From an uncultured Caballeronia sp. (lineage in GTDB: Bacteria > Pseudomonadota > Gammaproteobacteria > Burkholderiales > Burkholderiaceae): DNA of 33,630 nt. Positions within the stretch are counted from its first letter, which is position 1; every line of letters begins with the position of its first letter. The translations under genes were made by a program, and so were the position numbers. The notes under the pieces were generated by a model. The model saw only the letters and a program-made list of their open reading frames with translations. It ran no database searches and was not told the origin of the DNA. The stretch is from NCBI GenBank assembly GCA_940588625.1, contig CALNPU010000022.1:1-33630 (forward strand), read 5' to 3'. Of the stretch, positions 28,406 through 33,630 are shown piece after piece.

Positions 28406-29581
28406 TCAGGGCAGCGAGAAGCGAGCGACGTTGCCCTTCGCAGGGCCGAATTTGGCTGGATCGACGGGTTGTCCGTTGAACGTCAACGAATCGAGACCCG
28501 CCCGATTTCCAACCGTGATCTTGAACGGCGCGTCGCCAGTTACTCGCTGCACGCTGCCGGCCTTGACCAAGCCTGAAAACACTTCCTTATCGTCCTTCTG
28601 GCGTACACTGAACCAGCTATCGCTCGCCACCTTCAATTCAAGTTCGTTCGCGCCCGCTCCGACTGAAGCAGTGGCTGATGCCGTAACAGCCGCATCAGCC
28701 GACGGCGCGGCTTTCACTGCATTCGCCAACGGCGCGCTCGCGCTTTGCGCGCGCGCGGCTGCGCCTTGAATGGCCGTAATAGTGGACGACGACGCTGGAA
28801 GCGCATTCGTACCTAGCGGGCTGGGCATTGGCTGCGCACCTGGCTGTGTTTCAGCCTGAGCACCGACCGCAGGCGCTTCAGTAGCAGCGTTGCCCGATGC
28901 GACCGAACCCGTGTTGGCCGTCGCCTCCTCAGTGGCCGCCACCGATGAACTCGCACTTGTGTCGCCACTCGTTGCCTGGGTTGCGCCGTTGGCGCTGGCC
29001 TTCAGCCGGGCAAACCACGCGGCGGAATCCCCGCCGGTGTGCCACATTGCTAGTGCGATCACGGCAACGACAACCGCAGCGACACCCCATAGCCATGACC
29101 GGCGCTTCGGTGAACCGCCGAACGGGACCGAAACTCGACCGCGCGGCAAACCCGCACCGGACGACGCCGGCAACGACAAATTCTGTTCGACCGAACCATT
29201 CGCGTGACGCAGCGCTGCCGTAAAGGGAGTGGGATCGGTCCCCATGATTTTCGCGTAGCTGCGCACAATGCCAGTCGCGAAGTTCCGGTCAGGGAAAAGG
29301 CTGAGATCGCCGCTCTCAAGCGCACGCAATTTCTGCGGCGACACTTTCAGCCGCGCGGATACGTCATCCAGGGACCAGTTTTTCGCTTCGCGAAGCTGCG
29401 TAAGACGCGCACCGACTGCGGCCACCGAATCAAGACTCGCTGCCTGCTGGATGCCACCCGGCGCGGTACTGGCGGCGCTCACGGTTTTTTCGGGTTGACT
29501 TCCGGGCAAAGCTCGGGCCTGACTGCCCGATTGGTAACCTTTATGAGCGCCGAAAGGCGTCGGGTGCCGCGGCTCACTCAT
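28406..29581 (-). CDS. rodZ: RodZ-like cytoskeletal HTH membrane protein
   Basis: RodZ links the MreB cytoskeleton to the cell-wall elongation machinery. The 391-residue protein has a Ser/Gln-rich leader, a Cro/CI-type helix-turn-helix domain at about 56-110 (LREAKNWSLDDVSARLKVSP), one membrane helix at 162-180 (SWLWGVAAVVVAVIALAMW) and a long Ala/Ser/Thr-rich periplasmic linker. The C-terminal DUF4115 domain has SWFSVRQKDDKEVFSGLVK and ends in NVARFSLP. The ribosome site GAGGAA precedes the ATG. It lies upstream of ispG, with 239 gene-free bases between. The short stretch before its start holds a probable pilW remnant. Confidence 0.92.
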   Translation of the reverse strand: MSEPRHPTPFGAHKGYQSGSQARALPGSQPEKTVSAASTAPGGIQQAASLDSVAAVGARLTQLREAKNWSLDDVSARLKVSPQKLRALESGDLSLFPDRNFATGIVRSYAKIMGTDPTPFTAALRHANGSVEQNLSLPASSGAGLPRGRVSVPFGGSPKRRSWLWGVAAVVVAVIALAMWHTGGDSAAWFARLKASANGATQATSGDTSASSSVAATEEATANTGSVASGNAATEAPAVGAQAETQPGAQPMPSPLGTNALPASSSTITAIQGAAARAQSASAPLANAVKAAPSADAAVTASATASVGAGANELELKVASDSWFSVRQKDDKEVFSGLVKAGSVQRVTGDAPFKITVGNRAGLDSLTFNGQPVDPAKFGPAKGNVARFSLP

Positions 29582-29700
29582 CCCAATTTCCTCGCATCGA
29601 TTCTTTTTTGTCGCTGTTCAGCTTCGTTGTTGACCGTAGCGCCACCGCAGACACAACCGAGTCGGCGTTGCAGAAGGCTTTATAACAAAATGCGCGGCAT
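29578..29700 (-). pseudogene. Remnant of a probable PilW/PilF-type TPR lipoprotein gene
   Basis: Burkholderiales normally carry a type IV pilus stability lipoprotein gene between rlmN and rodZ. Here only about 40 codons remain: MPRILL from 29700, then a TAA, then a segment ending GGATVNNEAEQRQKRIDAR and a stop that overlaps the rodZ ATG. The GGATVNNE stretch resembles the residues around a lipobox Cys (GC-A-T-V), followed by the charged start of the first TPR helix. Nearly the entire TPR region is gone. Assignment rests on gene order recalled for the group and this short match, so it is tentative. Confidence 0.5.
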
Positions 29701-29710
29701 TGCATGCCGC
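29694..29710 (-). terminator. Possible weak terminator or leader hairpin after rlmN
   Basis: A 7-bp stem GCGGCAT (29694-29700) with a 3-base loop and its complement (29704-29710). On the minus strand it is followed by GCATTTTGTTAT, an imperfect T-run. It ends at the ATG of the pilW remnant. Confidence 0.35.
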
Positions 29711-29793
29711 CTTCTAGCATTTATTGCCGGATTTTCCGGTCCTTCCGCGAATGAGGCGCCGTAGGTCGGCAGCGCACGCATCCCGCTCCAGGC

Positions 29794-30936
29794 TTAGACC
29801 GCGCGAACCTCGATGACCTTTGCCGTCTTGCCCATGCGCTGGGCAAGACGCGTACGGTCCTGAACGGCGCCGGCCAACTGCCCGCATGCCGCGTCAATGT
29901 CGTCACCGCGCGTCTTGCGCACCGTTGTCACAACACCAACGTCCATCAGCACCTGGGCGAACCGCTTGATCTGTTCGTTGCTCGCGCACGTCAACCCGGA
30001 CTCGGGGAACGGATTGAACGGGATCAGGTTGAATTTGCACGGCACGTCACGCGTGAGCGCAACCAGTTCGCGCGCGTGAGCTTCAGTGTCGTTCACGCCG
30101 TCGAGCATGCAATATTCGAATGTGATGAAATCGCGCGGCGCAACCAACAAGTAACGCTGGCACGCCGCCATCAATTCCCGCAGCGGATATTTCTTGTTAA
30201 GCGGCACAAGCATGTCGCGAAGCGAATCGATTGGCGCATGCAGCGACACCGCAAGCGCAACCGGCAGGTCGGCGCCGAGGCGGTCCATCATGGGCACGAC
30301 GCCCGAAGTGGACAACGTCACGCGGCGGCGCGACAGCCCGTACGCGTTGTCGTCGAGCATCAGTCGCATGGCCGGCACGACGGCGTCGTAGTTGAGCAGG
30401 GGTTCGCCCATGCCCATCATCACGACGTTGGTCACCACGCGGTCGGCCTTACCGTTATCCGGCGCGCCGTCACTGCCGCTTTTCGATGCACGCAGTGCAA
30501 ATTCGACCATGCGCAACTGGCCGATGATCTCGCCCGTGCTCAGATTGCGAGAAAAGCCCTGTTTGCCGGTAGAGCAAAAACGGCAATTCACCGCGCAGCC
30601 CGCTTGCGACGAAACGCACAGCGTGCCGCGATTTTCTTCTGGAATGTAGACGGTCTCGACCGCGTTGCTGTTACCCACGTCGATCAGCCACTTACGCGTG
30701 CCGTCGGTGGATACGTGATCGCGGACGATGGCGGGCATGTCCAGGCTGGCCCGCCCTTTCAATTTTTCACGCAGCGATTTCGCCAGGTCCGTCATGCCGT
30801 CGAAGGCGTCGACACCGAACTGGTGAATCCAGCGTTGCAATTGCTTGGCGCGAAACGGCTTTTCGCCCAGGCTGTCGCAATAAGCGACGAGTCCTGCCGC
30901 ATCGAGGTCCAGAAGGTTGACTGTTGCAGCTGTCAT
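29794..30936 (-). CDS. rlmN: Dual-specificity RNA methyltransferase RlmN (23S A2503 / tRNA A37)
   Basis: RlmN is the radical-SAM enzyme that methylates C2 of A2503 in 23S rRNA and A37 in some tRNAs. The 380-residue protein has the radical SAM ligands Cys114, Cys118 and Cys121 ([16 protein letters not shown]). It also has [19 protein letters not shown] and, near the end, the methyl-carrying Cys351 in [16 protein letters not shown]. The N-terminal accessory domain includes [16 protein letters not shown]. The gene appears complete. It lies downstream of ndk on the same strand, with a 99-base gap. Confidence 0.96.
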   Translation of the reverse strand: MTAATVNLLDLDAAGLVAYCDSLGEKPFRAKQLQRWIHQFGVDAFDGMTDLAKSLREKLKGRASLDMPAIVRDHVSTDGTRKWLIDVGNSNAVETVYIPEENRGTLCVSSQAGCAVNCRFCSTGKQGFSRNLSTGEIIGQLRMVEFALRASKSGSDGAPDNGKADRVVTNVVMMGMGEPLLNYDAVVPAMRLMLDDNAYGLSRRRVTLSTSGVVPMMDRLGADLPVALAVSLHAPIDSLRDMLVPLNKKYPLRELMAACQRYLLVAPRDFITFEYCMLDGVNDTEAHARELVALTRDVPCKFNLIPFNPFPESGLTCASNEQIKRFAQVLMDVGVVTTVRKTRGDDIDAACGQLAGAVQDRTRLAQRMGKTAKVIEVRAV

Positions 30937-31035
30937 TTCGATTCTGACATTTCCTTGCTGAGCGAAGGCTGGAACACGTTTTGAGCCGCATTCCAGCTAT
31001 TTCGCGCCAATTCCCGCGATAAAGCTACTCCCGAA

Positions 31036-31461
31036 TCAACGCGAATAGACGTTCACTTCGGGGAAGAAGAAAGCGATTTCCTGACGGGCAGTTTCAGCCG
31101 CGTCCGAACCGTGTACCGCGTTAGCGTCAATGCTGTCGGCGAAATCCGCACGAATCGTGCCCTTGTCGGCCTTCTTCGGGTCGGTTGCGCCCATCAGGTC
31201 ACGATTCGTCAGGATGGCGTTCTCGCCTTCCAGTGCCTGGATCATCACGGGGCCCGAGATCATGAATTCGACCAGGTCCTTGAAGAACGGGCGTGCAGCG
31301 TGAACCGCGTAGAACTTTTCCGCGTCAGCGCGCGACAGGTAGACCATGCGAGCCGCGATGATCTTGAGGCCAGCTTGCTCAAAACGGCTGTAGATCTGGC
31401 CGATCACATTCTTTGCCACTGCATCCGGTTTAATAATCGACAGGGTGCGCTCGATCGCCAT
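31036..31461 (-). CDS. ndk: Nucleoside diphosphate kinase
   Basis: Ndk balances nucleoside triphosphate pools by phosphate transfer through a phospho-histidine. The 141-residue product starts [20 protein letters not shown] and carries the active-site motif NAVHGSD with His117. It ends [11 protein letters not shown]. Length and sequence are typical. It is divergent from the YccA-like gene across 418 bases. Confidence 0.97.
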   Translation of the reverse strand: MAIERTLSIIKPDAVAKNVIGQIYSRFEQAGLKIIAARMVYLSRADAEKFYAVHAARPFFKDLVEFMISGPVMIQALEGENAILTNRDLMGATDPKKADKGTIRADFADSIDANAVHGSDAAETARQEIAFFFPEVNVYSR

Positions 31462-31879
31462 GAAAAGTTACGAATATAAATTAATCGATAATTGTGTGTA
31501 GCACGAAGCGATGTATGATTGCGAGTATAACCTTACGACTTCCGTAAGCATAGGTGAAACGTAGTTCGGAATTGCGGTGCGCGCAGTGCGAATCACAGTG
31601 TGGGTATGAAACGCGCGGTAATTTTAGCGGTCTTTTATTACTTACTGCACAGCAGCATTGTTGATTTCGGCGCAAGATAGACTCATATGTCGTGTTGGAA
31701 GGCCCGTCGGACCGAAGCGTACAATGCAACCAAAGGGGTTTCGCGGCAAATCGTCCAACGAAGCGGCCTGACCGATAAAAGCCGTGTTTGCTCGCGGCAG
31801 TGTCGGCGTTTTTTTACGGCAAATTAAGCCGGTGTTTTTGACCCAGATGGCTTTACACAAGTTTAGGCAAGGAGAAACC
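31462..31879. other. Divergent AT-rich region between ndk and the YccA-like gene
   Basis: 418 bases with no gene I can support. Near ndk the minus strand has a TATACT element (31524-31529) that could be its -10 box. Beside it is the inverted repeat CTTACG-ACTTC-CGTAAG (31532-31548), possibly an operator. Confidence 0.4.
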
Positions 31880-32578
31880 ATGAACGAATCCCCTTACAGT
31901 TTTGGCCGTAGCGGTAGCGTAACGTCGACCGAAACCCGCAACCGCGTGCTACGGAACACGTACTGGCTGCTCGCGCTGTCCATGGTCCCAACCGTGTTGG
32001 GCGCGTGGGTTGGCATAGCAACGGGCTTCTCCCTGTTCGCGGCCACCAGCCCTACCATGAGCTTCATCGCCTTCATGGCCACTGCGTTCGGCTTCATGTT
32101 CGCAATCGAGCGCACCAAGAACAGCGGCCTCGGCGTATTCGTGCTGCTAGGCTTCACGTTATTCATGGGCCTGATGCTGTCGCGTTTGCTGAGCTTCATT
32201 CTCGGCTACACGAACGGGCCGCAGCTCATCATACTGGCGTTTGGTGGCACTGGTGTGATCTTCGCCGCCATGGCGACTATCGCAACCGTCAGCAAGCGTG
32301 ATTTTTCGGGCCTCGGCAAGTGGCTCTTCATGGGCGTACTGGTGCTGCTGCTGGCCGCGTTTGCGAACGTCTTCCTGCACCTGCCGGCCTTGATGCTGAC
32401 GGTGTCGGTGCTGGCCATCGTGATCTTCTCGGCGTACATGCTGTTCGACGTCCAGCGCGTCGTGAATGGCGGTGAAACGAATTACATCAGCGCTGCACTC
32501 GCGATCTATCTGGACCTGTACAACGTGTTCACGAACCTGTTGATGCTGCTCGGCATCTTCGGCGGCAACCGGAACTGA
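31880..32578 (+). CDS. Bax inhibitor-1 / YccA family membrane protein
   Basis: A 232-residue protein of the BI-1 (UPF0005) family with about seven membrane helices, for example TYWLLALSMVPTVLGAWVGI, MSFIAFMATAFGFMFAIE and LFMGVLVLLLAAFANVFL. In E. coli YccA is a substrate and modulator of FtsH, so this protein may connect with HflKC encoded here; that link is an inference. The conserved C-terminal segment SAYMLFDVQRVVNGGE plus YLDLYNVFTNLLMLLGIF is present. The start at 31880 follows a strong AAGGAGA ribosome site; the frame is open upstream to 31784 but without a ribosome site. It ends at a bidirectional terminator. Confidence 0.92.
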   Translation: MNESPYSFGRSGSVTSTETRNRVLRNTYWLLALSMVPTVLGAWVGIATGFSLFAATSPTMSFIAFMATAFGFMFAIERTKNSGLGVFVLLGFTLFMGLMLSRLLSFILGYTNGPQLIILAFGGTGVIFAAMATIATVSKRDFSGLGKWLFMGVLVLLLAAFANVFLHLPALMLTVSVLAIVIFSAYMLFDVQRVVNGGETNYISAALAIYLDLYNVFTNLLMLLGIFGGNRN

Positions 32579-32606
32579 TTGCACGTTAGTCTGACGTTAC
32601 TCGTGC

Positions 32607-32633
32607 AAAACCGGCCCTTCGAGGGCCGGTTTT
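32607..32633. terminator. Terminator between the YccA-like gene and the rlmD pseudogene
   Basis: A 12-bp stem AAAACCGGCCCT (32607-32618), loop TCG and its complement (32622-32633), followed by a T-run on the plus strand. The A-run on the left could also serve the minus strand. Confidence 0.9.
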
Positions 32634-32657
32634 TTTATGTCTGCAGCGGGCGGGGAT

Positions 32658-33630
32658 TCAGTCGCGCTCGAACAGCGCAATCGATTCGACGTGCGATGTA
32701 TGCGGAAACATGTTCGCCACGCCCGCTCCCTTCATCCGGTAACCGGCCTCGCGCCCGAAAATCGTCCGCGGTAATCTCGAAGAGATTTCGGCAGGCAAAC
32801 GACGTATGCTCATGGACGCCATTTACCCTGGCATTTTCCAGCGCGCGTTCCGTTAGCCCTGCACTACCCTCGATGCCCACGACCTCACGCGCCATCCGCT
32901 CGAGCGGCAGCGTGAAATTGCCGATGCCGCAAAAGAGATTCAGCACCCGATCCGTGCGCTGCGCGCCCAGCAGCCGCAAAGCCCGGCTGACGAGCACCCG
33001 GTTGATCTAATGATTGACCTGGGTGAAATCGGTTGGTTTGAACGGCATGCGAATACCGAATTCAGGCAGCGTGTAAGCCAGTTCCTGCCCGAGGGGATAA
33101 AACGGATAAGCCGTCTCCGGCCCTTTCGGCTGCAGCCAGAATTGCACGCCATGAGTGTCGACAAAAGTACGCAGCAGCGCTTCATCCGCTTGCGTCAACG
33201 GCTCGAGAATATGCAGCACAAGCGCGATTATCTCGGCCCCAACGGCCATTTCGATCTGCGGCAGGCGATCGCGAATGGACAGATCGCGTACAAGCAACCG
33301 CAGCGGCATCAACAGTGCAGACACTTTCGGGTGCAGGACTTCGCACGTTTCCATATCGGCGGCAAAACGGCTCTTTTTCTCGTGGAATCCCACCAGCGCG
33401 CCGCCCTTGCCCGCGATCAACCGCACAGTCAGCCGCGCCCGATACCGGTAGCCCCACGACGGCCCATGAATAGGCCGGTAGATCGTTTCCGCGTGAAGCT
33501 TGCCGATATGCTGAAGGTTGCCCTCAAGCACGCGTTGCTTGACGGCAATCTGCTGTTGACGGCTGCGTAAAAGACCGCGGCATAAACGGCGACAGGAGCC
33601 CGAGCGAATCGGTCAACAACAAAGGGGCTC
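32658..33630 (-). pseudogene. rlmD: 23S rRNA m5U1939 methyltransferase RlmD, eroded and cut by the right edge
   Basis: RlmD (RumA) methylates U1939 of 23S rRNA. Recognisable segments include [60 protein letters not shown] and the C-terminal [20 protein letters not shown] to the TGA at 32658. Lesions: first, TAG at about 33008-33010 replaces Gln in VNHQINRV. Second, an internal deletion with frameshift near 32750-32758 joins [10 protein letters not shown] to EAGYRMKG. It removes about 50 codons that hold the family's DPPR motif and the catalytic Cys region (VSCNP). Third, upstream of 33531 the CGGC Fe-S segment is scrambled. No active enzyme can be made. The start lies beyond the window. Confidence 0.9.

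Noticed and set aside
31838-31866. TTGACC-N17-GTTTAG as promoter of the YccA-like gene
   Set aside because: The -10 match is poor and the transcription start would fall within the ribosome binding site.

Overview
The window looks like a chromosomal core region of a Burkholderiaceae bacterium (Paraburkholderia/Caballeronia type). The evidence is GC-rich coding sequence, the gene order rlmN-rodZ-ispG-hisS-yfgM-bamB-der-hfq-hflX-hflK-hflC-DUF2065-hisZ-purA, and proteins that read like those of that family. No phage, plasmid, CRISPR, tRNA or rRNA sequence was seen. The only mobile DNA is a broken IS110-family element at the left edge.

Layout, left to right. Bases 1-475 hold the 5' part of a frameshifted IS110-family transposase abutting the 3' end of rluD. 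rluD and bamD are divergent (476-2619). A bidirectional terminator and a gene-poor spacer lead to a wrecked ilvD (2961-4828, minus). Next come a dinG/yoaA-type helicase, a small DUF465 protein and a secreted coiled-coil, Gln-rich protein (all minus), then tex (plus) and kup (minus). Further right is a long minus-strand housekeeping block: a frameshifted phosphoribosyltransferase, purA, hisZ, a broken DUF2065 gene, hflC, hflK, hflX, hfq, der, bamB, yfgM, hisS, ispG, rodZ, a remnant of a probable pilW lipoprotein gene, rlmN and ndk. A Bax-inhibitor-1/YccA membrane protein lies on the plus strand, followed by an eroded rlmD running off the right edge.

Functionally the intact genes cover outer-membrane assembly (bamB, bamD, yfgM), membrane protein quality control (hflK/hflC, YccA-like), RNA and ribosome functions (rluD, hfq, der, hflX, rlmN, hisS, tex), isoprenoid, histidine and purine synthesis (ispG, hisZ, purA), cell shape (rodZ), nucleotide balance (ndk) and potassium uptake (kup).

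The most notable feature is the density of broken genes among intact essential neighbours. Six independent loci (IS110 transposase, ilvD, the phosphoribosyltransferase, DUF2065, probable pilW, rlmD) carry nonsense codons, indels or internal deletions. Nonsense substitutions and loss of a whole catalytic segment are hard to explain as sequencing error. The pattern fits ongoing genome reduction, as known in host-restricted Burkholderiaceae such as leaf-nodule symbionts; that lifestyle is an inference. I did not find a convincing new multi-gene system. The best unexplained elements are a perfect 32-bp palindrome at 4977-5008, the Gln-rich secreted protein, and several unassigned hairpins.
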